DNA of 64,000 nt from Sulfomarinibacter sp963741385 (lineage in GTDB: Bacteria > Acidobacteriota > Thermoanaerobaculia > Thermoanaerobaculales > Sulfomarinibacteraceae), in assembly GCA_963741385.1 (NCBI GenBank), contig CAVUHO010000014.1:434001-498000 (forward strand), written 5' to 3'. The notes below the pieces were generated by a model, which made no database searches, was not told the DNA's origin, and worked only from the letters and a program-made list of their open reading frames with translations. A program made the position numbers and the translations under genes. Shown piece after piece: positions 8,556 through 17,998 of the stretch. Position 1 is the stretch's first letter, and each line of letters begins with the position of its first letter.

Positions 8556-10403
8556 ATGAATTTTTTGAGACCAATTTTCAATACCTCAGATCCCCGCAAT
8601 CAACGGAATTCGTTTCACGGCCCATCAGAGGCCGAGCGCAGCCGACGAGCCATTTCATTGCTGTGTGTTCTCAGTATCGGCCTGGTGATGATGATGACCG
8701 GACCGTCCGGCATCTCTGCTCAGACGCCACCGCCATCTGACGAGAGGCCCGAGGTCGTGGGCGGCCTCGCTTTTGTCGACGAGGTCAAGCTGACGGTTGT
8801 CAACATCGACGTCTTTGTCACCGACCATGACGGGTTTGCAATTCCCGACCTCACCGTCGACGATTTCCGGGTTTTGCAGGATGGCGAGGAGCGCGACCTC
8901 AGCCACTTTACGGTCTTCAACGAACAAGTGATTTCCGAGATCGCGAATGAACAGCCCGCTTCGTCGGATCCGGCCACCCCTCTCCCGACCGTCAGCACAG
9001 GGACTGAGCAGAGCGCGGCTCCGAGGTTGGACATCAAACCGGTCTACATCGTGCTCTTCATCGACAACGAGAATCTCCGTCCGATGGACCGCAACCGGGT
9101 CCTGCTCCAGGTGCAGCGGTTTTTGGCTGAGGTCATGTATCCCCATGTTCAGGTCATGGTGGTGAGCTACCAACGTTCCTTGAAGATCCAGCAGTCTTTT
9201 ACAAGTGATTCCAGGAAGGTCAGCGACGCGTTGCGCAGCGTTCGAACGATGACCGCGGCCCGACCCGAACAGGATACCGAACGCAAGAAGATCTTGAACG
9301 AGTTTTCTTCCATCCAGCAGCAAGGCAAAGGCGGCACCGAACAGGACCGGATTGAAATCGAAAACCGCATCCGTTCGTATGCCGATGTGGTTGCCAACGA
9401 GCTCGATTTCGCCATCAATGCCGTCCGCGAGGTTTCTGTCACGCTCTCGGGTCTACCCGGGCGAAAGTACCTCATCCACGTCTCCAGCGGGTTGCCGATG
9501 GTGCCCGCGAAGGATCTGTTTTACCAGTTCAGCACAGTCTTCCAGAACAGTTCGACGCTGGCGATGGAGGCGCGTTTCAACCACCGGCGTTTCTACCAGA
9601 ACCTGGCATCGGCGGCCAACTCCCAGGGGGTCACGTTCTACACCATCGACGCAAGCGGTGTCGGCGGCGCCGGCAGCGGCGTCTCGGCGGAAAACTCTGG
9701 TTCGATCGATCCGATCACCACCGGCCTGTATCAGATCAACCAGCAGGAGCCCCTGCAGTTCCTGGCGGAAAAGACCGGTGGACGAGCGATCCTGAGCACC
9801 AACGATGTCACCGGCGGCTTGAATCGTTTTCGCCAGGACCTCTTCAGCTACTACTCTCTGGCCTACACGATCAGCGGCTCCGGAAGCGACACGATTCACC
9901 GTCTCGAAGTCGAACTGCCCGGTCACCCCGAGTACGAACTCAACTACCGCCGCAACTTCGTCGAAAAATCTCTCGAAAGCAAGGTTCAAGATCGGGTGTT
10001 TTCGGGGCTCACCTTTGACATCGATGAGAATCCCATGCGGCTTTCGGTGGAGTCATCCAAGGCCGCGCCGGCCTCCGAGGATCGCTGGATCCTGCCGATC
10101 GAAATCGGCTTCCCTCTCGCCTCGATCGCCCTCGTGCCCGAGGGAGAGAGCCTGGTGGGGCGGGTCGTGGTTTTTGTCGCGGTTCGTGATGATGAAGGGC
10201 GTCAATCCGACCTGCAACGCAGTCAATACCTGATCAGCGTCGCCAGAGACGATCGCGAATCCCAGGCCGAAGACCGCTACATCATCGAGTTGCCGCTGCT
10301 CATGAAATCGGGCAATTATCGAATCGTCGTCGGACTGATGGATGAGCTGACCAGACAGGCCTCGTACTACACGATTCATCGGGCGGTGTCCATTGGCAGC
10401 TGA
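8556..10403 (+). CDS. VWFA-related secreted protein (third copy)
   Basis: 615 residues from the ATG at 8556, which has AGGTCAGGA just before it; an in-frame ATG at 8517 is possible. Residues of about 30-55 are the hydrophobic signal segment (AISLLCVLSIGLVMMMTG), so the N-region is unusually long. It is followed by the family's typical entry sequence (VKLTVVNIDVFVTDHDG, PDLTVDDFRVLQDGEE). The VWFA core has IVLFIDNENLRPMD where the MIDAS should be, so the metal site is not canonical. The C-terminal part (LFSYYSLAYTISG, HRLEVELPGHPEYELNYRR) is a conserved beta domain seen also in the split copy at 6303-8046. It lies 276 bases upstream of a TonB receptor on the same strand and may be co-expressed with it. 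Function unknown. Confidence 0.75.
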   Translation: MNFLRPIFNTSDPRNQRNSFHGPSEAERSRRAISLLCVLSIGLVMMMTGPSGISAQTPPPSDERPEVVGGLAFVDEVKLTVVNIDVFVTDHDGFAIPDLTVDDFRVLQDGEERDLSHFTVFNEQVISEIANEQPASSDPATPLPTVSTGTEQSAAPRLDIKPVYIVLFIDNENLRPMDRNRVLLQVQRFLAEVMYPHVQVMVVSYQRSLKIQQSFTSDSRKVSDALRSVRTMTAARPEQDTERKKILNEFSSIQQQGKGGTEQDRIEIENRIRSYADVVANELDFAINAVREVSVTLSGLPGRKYLIHVSSGLPMVPAKDLFYQFSTVFQNSSTLAMEARFNHRRFYQNLASAANSQGVTFYTIDASGVGGAGSGVSAENSGSIDPITTGLYQINQQEPLQFLAEKTGGRAILSTNDVTGGLNRFRQDLFSYYSLAYTISGSGSDTIHRLEVELPGHPEYELNYRRNFVEKSLESKVQDRVFSGLTFDIDENPMRLSVESSKAAPASEDRWILPIEIGFPLASIALVPEGESLVGRVVVFVAVRDDEGRQSDLQRSQYLISVARDDRESQAEDRYIIELPLLMKSGNYRIVVGLMDELTRQASYYTIHRAVSIGS

Positions 10404-10679
10404 AAAGTGGCTCACCACGCGCCGCGAACACCTGGGATCGCCGGGGGGCATTCCGGTTCCGAGAGCCGGGTGCCTCCAGGTGCGCAGGGCGGCCTTTTTC
10501 GACAACATTCAGAAGTCTCGGGTGCCGGCGCTCTCTGCGGGCGCCGCGCATTGCGACCATCCATCAACCATTTTCAGAGCTCGCGAAGGAAGGAGGAGCA
10601 ATCAAGAGCTTCTGAAAGCATCCATAGGGTATCGATCGACCATCAATATGAGGAATTCAATGAGAATGAGGAGGAATGT

Positions 10680-13641
10680 ATGAGAAATCGTGGATTTGTT
10701 TTTCTGGCAGTGCTGGGTTGCGTGCTGATAGCGGCACCGCTCCTGGCGCAGAACCCCACCGGGACCATCACGGGGCGGGTCTTGCAGGACGAAGGCCCCC
10801 TGCCCGGCGTGACCATCACCGCCACTTCCCCATCGATGCAGGGGCAGAAGGTGGCGATTTCCGGAGCGGACGGTGAATACATCTTTGTGTTTCTGCCCCC
10901 CGGCCAGTACACCGTGACCTATGCTCTCGACGGCTTCAAAACCCTCGAGATGCCCGTCGTGGTGTCGGTAGCCCAGACCAAGACCGTCGACGCCAAGATG
11001 TATATCGAGGCGATCCGCGAAGAGATCACGGTCACCGGGAATTACGAAACCGTCAGCGTCGGGACCCAGTCGAACGTCACCATGCAGGCGGATCTCATCG
11101 AATCGCTCCCGGTCGCCCGCACCATGAACTCGGCCGTCTTGCTGACGCCTGGAACCTTCTCCACGGGCCCGAACAACGGCATCACCATCTCGGGCGCCCA
11201 ATCCTACGAAAATCTGTTTCTGGTCAACGGCGTGGTTGTCAACGAGAACCTTCGCGGCCAGCCGTTTACCCTCTACATCGAGGACGCGGTCGAGGAGACC
11301 ACGACCTCAGCCTCCGGAGTCTCGGCCCAGTACGGCCGTTTCTCCGGCGGCGTGGTCAACATGATCACCAAGTCCGGCGGCAACCAGTTCTCCGGCTCCG
11401 TGCGGGCAAGTCTGACCAACGACAGTTGGAACGGCAAAACCCCTCTGACGACGTCTCAGGAGGACAAGATCAACACGGTTTACGAGGGCACCTTCGGCGG
11501 ATACGCCGTCAAGGACCACCTCTGGTTCTTCCTCGCAGCTCGCGATCTGGCTTTGGATACAGCGCGGCAATTCTACGACCTCACACCCTACACGTACAGC
11601 AACGAAGAACGGCGGTACGAGGGCAAGCTGACCTGGTCTCCACATGCGAGCCACCGCATCATCGGTTCGTACATGATGGTCGACAACAAGCAGTTCAACT
11701 ACACCTTCAGGGTTCCGATGGAGCCTTCCGTGATCGATGAAATGCGCGACCTGCCACAGGAGTTACTGGCGCTCAACTACACCGGCGTCTTGACCGAGAG
11801 CTTCTTCATCGAGGGTCAGTACTCTGAGCGCAAGTTTACTTTTGGCGACTCGGGCGGCAACGGCTTTGGCGATCGGATCAACGGCACCGAAATCGTCGTC
11901 TACGGTTACGGCGGGGCGGGCGCCGGCACATTTTGCGGCGACTGCGGTGACGAAGAACGCAACATGGACAACTGGCTGGTCAAGGGCTCCCTGTTCCTCA
12001 GCGGGTCAACCGGCACCCACGATCTCGTCATGGGTGTCGATTCCTACAACGACCAACGCCTCTCCAACAACTACCAGACACCTTCCAATTACAGGATCTA
12101 CATCTATGACGGTCCGGCCTACGACGACGCCGGTGTGTTCTATCCGGTGTTTGGTGCCTATAACGAGATCGACTACTGGCCGATCTTCAAACTCGCCGCG
12201 ACCACCAGCTACAAGACCAACTCCGCCTACGCCAACGACACCTGGCGCCTCGGCTCCAATTGGACCTTCAACGTGGGTCTGCGCTACGACAAGAACGACG
12301 GCGTGGATGGCAGCGGCGCGGTCGTGGCCCAGGATTCACGCTTCAGCCCCCGCCTCGGCGCGTCGTGGGATATCAAGGGCGACGGTGACTGGGTGATCAA
12401 CGCCAGCGCCGCCCGCTATGTGCAGGCGATCGCCAACAGCGTTGCGAGCTCTGGAGGCGCCGGTGTGCCGTCGTGGTTGGGCTACGAGTACGGTGGCCCA
12501 TTCATCAACACCGACGGCGTCAATCAGTGCGGCCCCGACCATCCCGAGTTGTGCATGTACACCATCTCCCCAAGCCATGGAGATCGTCTTCGACTGGTTC
12601 GATTCGGTCGGCGGTCTCGGCAATACCGACCTGTGGTATTCCCAACCTTCGATCAGCGGCGTCAACCAGGTGGTTGCAAACCTCGATTCGCCCTACGCCG
12701 ACGAGTACTCGATCGGTTTCAGCAAACGTCTGGGCAACAAGGGCATGATTCGCGTCGACTTCGTGAACCGCGAGTACCACGACTTCTACGCCACTCAGCG
12801 CGACCTCTCAACAGGTACGGTCAGCTGGCAAGAAGATATTGCCCCCGGAGTCCCGATCTCCGCCGAGTTCGACCTCGGCTATGTCGTGAACGAGGACAGC
12901 CAGCTCAGTCGTTCGTACAATGGCATTCACACCGCGTTCCAGTACCGCTTCAACGACAAGCTGCAGATCGGCGCCACGTATTCGCTGTCGGAAGCCAAAG
13001 GCAACTTCGACGGTGAGACCTCCGGTTCCGGACCGGTCACTTCCGGTATTCTGAACTACCCCGAGTTCAACCCGGTAAACTATGCGACCGAAGGCGATCT
13101 CGCCATCGACCAGCGCCACAAGCTGCGGGCATGGTTGGTGTGGGACTTCCTCTCGACCTCGAACTTCAACATCAGCGCCAGCTGGCTCGAGAACTTCTTC
13201 TCCGGCTCGCCCTATGGTTCAAACGCCACGGTTCTCGTGGGCGCCAACCGCTGGATCCCCAATCCCGGCTATCTCACGCCGCCCACGTGGGGCACGACCT
13301 GGATCGAACCGCGCGACACCTACCGTACCGACAACGTCCACAGCACCGACCTCGCTCTCAACTTCGGGTTCTTCATCGGCAAGAACGTGGAGATCTACCT
13401 CCAGCCCGAGGTCCTCAACGTGTTCAACGAGAGCGCCGTGACCGCCGTGAACACGACGGTCCAAACCCGAAGCTACGGCTGCCCGAGCAGCGTCTGCCAG
13501 TACTTCAATCCGTTCGATGCGTCCTACACGCCGGTGGAAGGACTCGATTACCAGTTCGGTCCGAGCTTCGGCCAACCCACGGGAGAGGGCAGTTACCAGA
13601 CCCCCCGGACGTTCCGGGTGTCCATGGGTGTCCGCTTCTGA
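10680..13641 (+). CDS. TonB-dependent receptor, Oar-like, with carboxypeptidase-regulatory-like domain; one frameshift
   Basis: About 987 residues if joined. The ATG at 10680 follows GAGGAGGAATGT. The order is signal peptide (FVFLAVLGCVLIAAPLLAQ), carboxypeptidase-regulatory-like beta domain (TGTITGRVLQDEGPLPGVTI), plug domain with QYGRFSGGVVNMITKSGGNQ, then a long beta-barrel ending in FRVSMGVRF. The first frame runs to about 12570; the second continues from QAMEIVFDWFDSVGG. One C too many in the run TCCCC at about 12569-12573 explains the break. Such receptors take up large substrates (peptides, glycans, chelates) with TonB energy; the ligand cannot be read from sequence. No TonB, ExbB or ExbD gene is in the window. 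A strong terminator follows. Confidence 0.85.
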
Positions 13642-13667
13642 TCTTCCGCGATTATTGACCTGTGACA

Positions 13668-13697
13668 AACCCGGCGCTTCGGCGCCGGGTTCTTTTT
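13668..13697 (+). terminator. Rho-independent terminator after the TonB receptor gene
   Basis: A perfect 10-bp stem (AACCCGGCGC / GCGCCGGGTT) with a TTCG tetraloop is followed by CTTTTT. It ends the receptor transcript and separates it from the next gene. Confidence 0.9.
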
Positions 13698-13824
13698 GAC
13701 CGTCTTCTTTGTTACGATGAACGCCGCACTGCGGCAGGCTCGAGTTCGGCGCGACCACACAGCATTCGCCGTTGCGCCGGGAGGACCGCCGTGTGAGATT
13801 TCGAGACCTGCGAAGGAGGATTCA

Positions 13825-15093
13825 GTGAAGACAACCCATCCTATTTTCGTTCCCGTACTGTGTGTGGCCGCGTTGTTCGCAAGTGCCGGTAATGTCGCCG
13901 CGCAAGCCGGCGGCCGTGTCGCAGGCACGGTCAAAGATGCATCCGGCCAGCCAATTGAGGGAGCCCAGGTCACCGCGACCTGCCCGGCGATGGACGAATT
14001 CCGGGTTCAATCGACCACCAGCAAGAAGGGCAAGTTCGTGCTCGCGTTCTCGAACTCCGCCATGTCGTACCTGGTCGAGATCAAGAAAGAGGGCTTCAAG
14101 ACGGTGGTTGCTCCGATCAACCCGGTGCCGGGCCAAACCGTGATGGCCGATTATGTCCTCCTGCCGGCGACCACAAGTGAACAGGCCGAGGCCGAAAAAG
14201 CCGCATTGAGCGGAGCGGGGCGCGCGGTCCTGGTCTACAACGAGGGGGTCGAAGCGCAGCGCACGGGAGACCTCGAACTGGCCGCCAAAAAGTACCAGGA
14301 GGCGGCGGCTATCAACCCGGAGTTGGCGGCGGCCCACACCTCGCTGGCCGCTGTGGCCCACCTGACGGGCGACTACGAAACGGCTGCGGCCGAGGCGGAA
14401 ACGGCGCTCTCCATCGATCCGACGGACCTGCGCGCGATGCAACTCCGGTTTGACTCCTACCGCCAGAACGGAGACACCGCCAAGGCCGAGGAGGCGGCGA
14501 AGGCACTCCAGAATGCCGGCGGCGCCAGCGAAACGGCTGCGCAGATCTTCAACGAGGGCGCAGCGGCCTATAACTCCGGAGACGTGGCCACGGCTGTCGT
14601 GAAGTTCCAACAGGCTGCGGACCTCGACCCCACCCTGGTTCAGGCACGTCTGGTTCTGGCGAAGGTCCTCTATTCCATGGGCAGCCTGTCGGATGCCCTG
14701 ACGTGGGCGGAGGAGGTCGTTGCTTTGCAAGGGGACAATAAGGAAGCGTTGCAGATCGCTTACGATTCTGCGGTGCGTCTGGGGAAACCGGAGTCCGCTT
14801 CGAAAGCCCTTGACCAACTGGCAGCATCTGACCCGCAGTGGGCCACGACCGAGTTGTTTCAGCAGGCGGTCGATCTTTACAACGCCGGGAAGACGGACGA
14901 TGCCATACGGGCTCTCGGAAAGGTCCTCGAGGTCGATCCGGACCACGCCCGGGCTCAGTACATGATTGGCGTGGCCCTCTTCAACACCGGAGAAACGGCG
15001 TCGGCAGCCGATCACTTGCGCCGATTCGTCGAGCTGGCGCCGGATGACCCCGACGCGGCCATCGCCAAAGACCTCCTGGCGTACGCGAACTAG
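13825..15093 (+). CDS. Secreted carboxypeptidase-regulatory-like/TPR protein
   Basis: 422 residues from GTG at 13825, chosen because GAAGGAGG lies 5-6 bases upstream. A signal peptide (PIFVPVLCVAALFASAG) is followed by one beta-sandwich regulatory-like domain (GGRVAGTVKDASGQPIEGAQV) that resembles the N-terminal domain of the TonB receptor just upstream. Then come TPR repeats from about residue 130 to the end (EGVEAQRTGDLELAAKKYQE; AQYMIGVALFNTGETASAAD). The pairing of this domain with TPRs is common in Acidobacteriota. It may be a periplasmic partner of the receptor, but this is inference from position and shared domain only. Confidence 0.7.
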   Translation: MKTTHPIFVPVLCVAALFASAGNVAAQAGGRVAGTVKDASGQPIEGAQVTATCPAMDEFRVQSTTSKKGKFVLAFSNSAMSYLVEIKKEGFKTVVAPINPVPGQTVMADYVLLPATTSEQAEAEKAALSGAGRAVLVYNEGVEAQRTGDLELAAKKYQEAAAINPELAAAHTSLAAVAHLTGDYETAAAEAETALSIDPTDLRAMQLRFDSYRQNGDTAKAEEAAKALQNAGGASETAAQIFNEGAAAYNSGDVATAVVKFQQAADLDPTLVQARLVLAKVLYSMGSLSDALTWAEEVVALQGDNKEALQIAYDSAVRLGKPESASKALDQLAASDPQWATTELFQQAVDLYNAGKTDDAIRALGKVLEVDPDHARAQYMIGVALFNTGETASAADHLRRFVELAPDDPDAAIAKDLLAYAN

Positions 15094-15745
15094 GATTCCC
15101 GCGCCAGGCCATTCCATGAGGCGTCGTCAGCGGGTCGAATCATCCTGCCGAAATCGAGATCGCCACTCTCGGGGTGTGACACCTGTCATCCGAAAAGGAC
15201 ACGACAACAGGCCCCGATGCCATTCGTCATCGGGGATTCACTCGAACCATTGCGTTGAGCGTGTTCGATCGGCTGCGGCAATGCGCCGCGCCTCGCGGAG
15301 CAATGACTCGTCGAGCGCGATGGTGACGTTTTTCATATCCACAGGACATGTGAAAACGCTGCGAAGCGGTTCCCGGATCGTGGAGCAACCGCAACATGTC
15401 CTCCCAACAGCCTCTCTGCGTCACGTGTTCGATGATCGTCGACTGCCGCTTCACCCAGGGAGTACTCCCAGAGAAGGGTTCTGACTGTCGAACGGATCTG
15501 CATAAATCTTCTATAAATGAACATTTTCTGCCGCTCACGTCCACGATCAGCAGAATCGAGAGCGCGGCCGTTGATTGTTAAAACGGGTTTCGTTGGAACC
15601 CCGGAGTCGGGCTCCCCCTGCTGAGATGACCCCGCACGGATGGGCCGCAAATCCGATATTCGAAATCCGGAATCCGAAATCCTTTTCCTTGTTCTGCTAC
15701 ATTCTCCTGAGACCGTTCCCGAGTGCGGCGAGGAGGATCATCAGC
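15094..15745. other. 650-base gap: antitoxin remnant, hairpin, AAATCCG repeat
   Basis: The gap holds a VapB-like remnant (15238-15336, minus). An 8-bp hairpin CCCCGATG/CATCGGGG at 15212-15235 would lie just after the remnant's stop. A run of AAATCCGA-type repeats lies at 15649-15684. Several short open frames are present, but none has a ribosome site plus a recognisable protein pattern. Confidence 0.5.
15238..15336 (-). pseudogene. Truncated VapB-type (ribbon-helix-helix) antitoxin
   Basis: The minus-strand ATG at 15336 opens MKNVTIALDESLLREARRIA, the usual N terminus of VapB-type ribbon-helix-helix antitoxins. After AADR the frame is lost. The next frame continues with NTLNAMVRVNPR and then stops, which would be the second helix of the same protein (usually SLNAMVREFL). 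At least one base is therefore missing at about 15265-15270, and the C-terminal toxin-binding part is absent. No PIN-domain toxin follows. It is read as a decayed orphan antitoxin. The call rests on a short match. Confidence 0.55.
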
Positions 15746-17149
15746 ATGGCGCTCTTCGAGGGCAGGCCGATGTCGAACGTGGACGCGGCGTGGCTGCACA
15801 TGGAGGACCCCACCAACCTGATGTTGATCGCGGGGGTGATGTCCTTCTACGAGAAGCTCGACTTCGGCACCCTCAAGGAGGTGCTCGAGGACCGGCTCTT
15901 GCCCTTCAGCCGCTTCCGTCAGAAGGTGGTGCTGTCGCCGATCCCCGGCGTCGGCCCGAGGTGGGTCGAGGATCCCAACTTCAACCTCCACTCGCATCTA
16001 CAGCGGGTGGCGCTGCCCGACCCCGGCGGCCAGACCGAACTCCAGGAGATGGTCAGCAACTTGATGAGCACGCCCCTCGACATGAGCAAGCCCCTGTGGC
16101 AGTTCCAGTACATCGAGAACTACCGCGGCGGCAGCGCGGTGGTGGCGCGGATCCACCACTGCATCGCCGACGGCGTCGCGCTGGTCCGGGTGCTGTTGGG
16201 GCTGACCGACGACTCGCCGACGGGCGCCCCCCACGCGCGGCGCACCCGGCGGCGGAGTCGACCCCTCGGCGGCGGTTACTGGCTGCCCGAGGTGGTGAAC
16301 GACGCGGTCTCCTCGGTCGGCCGCATCACCAGCCGCGCGATCGACACGACAGTTGACACGCTCACCGATCCAGCGAAGGCGGTCCATCTGCTCAGCGAGG
16401 GGACCAAGGGCGCCGGGGTTCTGGCACGGCTGGCGACCATGCCGGCCGACCCGGAGAGCCTGTTCAAGGGCAAATTGTGTACCCGCAAGGTCTGCGCCTG
16501 GTCCAAGATCATGCCGCTCGACCAGGTCAAGGCCTTTTCGAAGGCCAACGGCGCCACCATCAACGACGTCCTTCTGGCCGGGGTCGTCGGCGCGCTGCGG
16601 CGTTATATGATCCGCCGCAAGTTCGACGTGGATGGCCTCAACATCCGAGCCGTGGTGCCGGTCAACCTCCGGCCCGAGTCGGACATCATCAAGCTCGGCA
16701 ACCGTTTCGGGCTGGTGTTCCTGGCGCTGCCGATCGGCATCGCCAACCGCAGCCAACGCCTCAGAGAACTCAAGAGCAGGATGGACGCCATCAAGAAGTC
16801 CTCTGAACCGATGGTCATCTACGGCCTCCTCAACGCGGTCGGGATTACCGGGCCCAAGATCGAGAGCCTGGCGCTCAAGCTCTTCGGCTCCAAGGCGACG
16901 GCGGTGATGACCAACGTTCCCGGACCGCGCGAGGAGATCTACCTCGCCGGCAAGGTGATGCGGAGCATGATGTTCTGGGTGCCGCAGTCGGCAAAGCTCG
17001 GTCTCGGAGTGAGCATCCTCAGCTATGCCGGCCAGGTGCGGCTCGGAGTCGCCACCGACTCGGGGCTGGTCCCCGACCCGGAGTCCATCATCGAGGCCTT
17101 TCAGGAAGAGATGGCGGCAATGATGTTGGATGAGAAACCCCACGACTGA
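15746..17149 (+). CDS. Wax ester synthase/diacylglycerol acyltransferase (WS/DGAT family)
   Basis: 467 residues. The ATG at 15746 lies nine bases after AGGAGG, and upstream in-frame codons read through repeat DNA, so they are rejected. The family joins acyl-CoA to a fatty alcohol or to diacylglycerol and makes storage lipid at the membrane. The catalytic motif HHxxxDG is seen as HHCIADG at residues 137-143. The C-terminal half has the second family block (NVPGPREEIYLAGKVM) and the length is typical. A storage-lipid enzyme fits with the long-chain hydrocarbon genes at 53-58 kb, though they are not in one operon. Confidence 0.88.
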   Translation: MALFEGRPMSNVDAAWLHMEDPTNLMLIAGVMSFYEKLDFGTLKEVLEDRLLPFSRFRQKVVLSPIPGVGPRWVEDPNFNLHSHLQRVALPDPGGQTELQEMVSNLMSTPLDMSKPLWQFQYIENYRGGSAVVARIHHCIADGVALVRVLLGLTDDSPTGAPHARRTRRRSRPLGGGYWLPEVVNDAVSSVGRITSRAIDTTVDTLTDPAKAVHLLSEGTKGAGVLARLATMPADPESLFKGKLCTRKVCAWSKIMPLDQVKAFSKANGATINDVLLAGVVGALRRYMIRRKFDVDGLNIRAVVPVNLRPESDIIKLGNRFGLVFLALPIGIANRSQRLRELKSRMDAIKKSSEPMVIYGLLNAVGITGPKIESLALKLFGSKATAVMTNVPGPREEIYLAGKVMRSMMFWVPQSAKLGLGVSILSYAGQVRLGVATDSGLVPDPESIIEAFQEEMAAMMLDEKPHD

Positions 17150-17168
17150 CCGTCAACAACCGTCGTGA

Positions 17169-17270
17169 CAATTCTCAATTTTGAATTTTGAATTCTTAAT
17201 GCCCCTCCGCCCACCCCCATTTCCGGGGGAGGTCGGGTGGGAATTCAAAATTCAAAATTTAAAATTGACT
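17169..17270. repeat. Inverted pair of AATTTTGA microsatellites
   Basis: TCAATTTTGAATTTTGAATTC at about 17176-17196 and its inverse, GAATTCAAAATTCAAAATTT, at about 17241-17260 bracket a C/G-rich core with its own small hairpin (CCCCATTTCCGGGG). The block lies between the convergent 3' ends of the acyltransferase and MGMT genes, so it may act as a two-way terminator. The same microsatellite occurs at 45639-45670. Confidence 0.6.
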
Positions 17271-17751
17271 AGAACCCCAGGCTTCGTTGTCCGCTTTCAT
17301 GTGCGAGCAGCCACCGTTTGCGGTGGAGGCCTCCGGCGTAGCCGGTGAGGTCGCCGTCGGAGCCAATCACGCGGTGGCAGGGGATGACGACGGCGATCGG
17401 GTTGCGGGCGTTGGCAACCCCCACCGCGCGGCTCGCCCCGGGGTCGCCGAGGCGAGCGGCGATGGCGCCATAGGTATCGGTGGCGCCGAACGGGATTCCG
17501 ACCAGCTCTTTCCACACCCGTTTTTCGAAGTCGGTGCCTTGGGGCGCGACCGTGAGGTCGAAGATCGTCCTCGAGCCTGCGAAGTACTCCTCCAACTGTT
17601 GAGCGACGGCGGCGGCTTGACGGTCCCCATCGCCCGCGAGTTCGTCGTCGACGAACGCCACCGACACCACGGCGCCGGCGTCGTTGACCGTGACCCGCAC
17701 ACCCCCGATCGGGGACTGGATCTGCGCCTGAAGCAGGGGCTTCGCCGTCAC
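17269..17751 (-). CDS. ogt: Methylated-DNA--protein-cysteine methyltransferase (MGMT/Ogt)
   Basis: 160 residues from GTG at 17751. The enzyme moves the methyl group of O6-methylguanine to its own Cys in a suicide reaction. The active-site motif is visible as IPCHRVIGSDG, followed by the conserved GYAGGLHRKRWLLAHE. The N-terminal beta domain opens with QIQSPIGGVRV as usual. The start codon overlaps the stop of a 15-codon reading frame (17748-17795) that carries the good ribosome site, so translation may be coupled; alternatively a one-base error hides a longer N terminus. The gene is divergent from the molybdoenzyme operon. Confidence 0.88.
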   Translation of the reverse strand: MTAKPLLQAQIQSPIGGVRVTVNDAGAVVSVAFVDDELAGDGDRQAAAVAQQLEEYFAGSRTIFDLTVAPQGTDFEKRVWKELVGIPFGATDTYGAIAARLGDPGASRAVGVANARNPIAVVIPCHRVIGSDGDLTGYAGGLHRKRWLLAHESGQRSLGF

Positions 17752-17795
17752 GCTTCGGCCGGTTTGACCCTCACCGCAAACCGCTTGCCGTTCAT
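17748..17795 (-). CDS. 15-codon leader-like reading frame upstream of ogt
   Basis: ATG at 17795 follows GGGGAGAGATC, a better ribosome site than the ogt GTG has. It encodes MNGKRFAVRVKPAEA and stops in TGA, overlapping the ogt start (GTGA). It could be a leader peptide for translational coupling, or the true N terminus of Ogt separated by a single-base error. I cannot decide from sequence alone. Confidence 0.3.
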   Translation of the reverse strand: MNGKRFAVRVKPAEA

Positions 17796-17869
17796 GATCT
17801 CTCCCCTTTCGCTCGCTGCCCGTTGTGTTGAGACGCAGTCTAACATGAAACCAACGCTGCGGGTCGCCT

Positions 17870-17938
17870 GGCACGCGAGACGCGTGCCCCACAAGACCTG
17901 ATCCGGAGCGCTTGTGGGGCAGGCGTCCCGCCTGCCGT
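17870..17938. repeat. GGCAGGCGGGACGCCTGCCCCACAAG-family hairpin
   Basis: TGCCCCACAAG (17885-17895) and CTTGTGGGGCA (17911-17921) form a perfect 11-bp stem. The outer flanks GGCACGCGAGACGCG and GGCGTCCCGCCTGCC pair imperfectly. A second element of the same family is at 21373-21444. The two bracket the molybdoenzyme operon. Confidence 0.65.
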
Positions 17939-17983
17939 GTGGATCGGGTCTCCCCGAGGCGCAGCCGCCCGATCATGCCACCT

Positions 17984-17998
17984 TATAATCATCCGGTG
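17984..17998 (+). promoter_or_regulatory. -10 box TATAAT six bases before a GTG start (leaderless candidate)
   Basis: TATAAT at 17984-17989 is followed by six bases and then GTG at 17996. Transcription from this box would start at or next to the GTG, and there is no ribosome site. No good -35 box is seen. Confidence 0.45.

Noticed and set aside
10404..10679. Terminator after the third VWFA gene (GGCGGCC before TTTTT near 10495)
   Set aside because: The possible stem is short and mismatched, so I cannot support a terminator, and the two genes may be co-transcribed.
12565..12580. Programmed slippage on the TCCCC run in the TonB receptor gene
   Set aside because: A four-C run is short, and the break matches the general pattern of single extra bases in this sequence.
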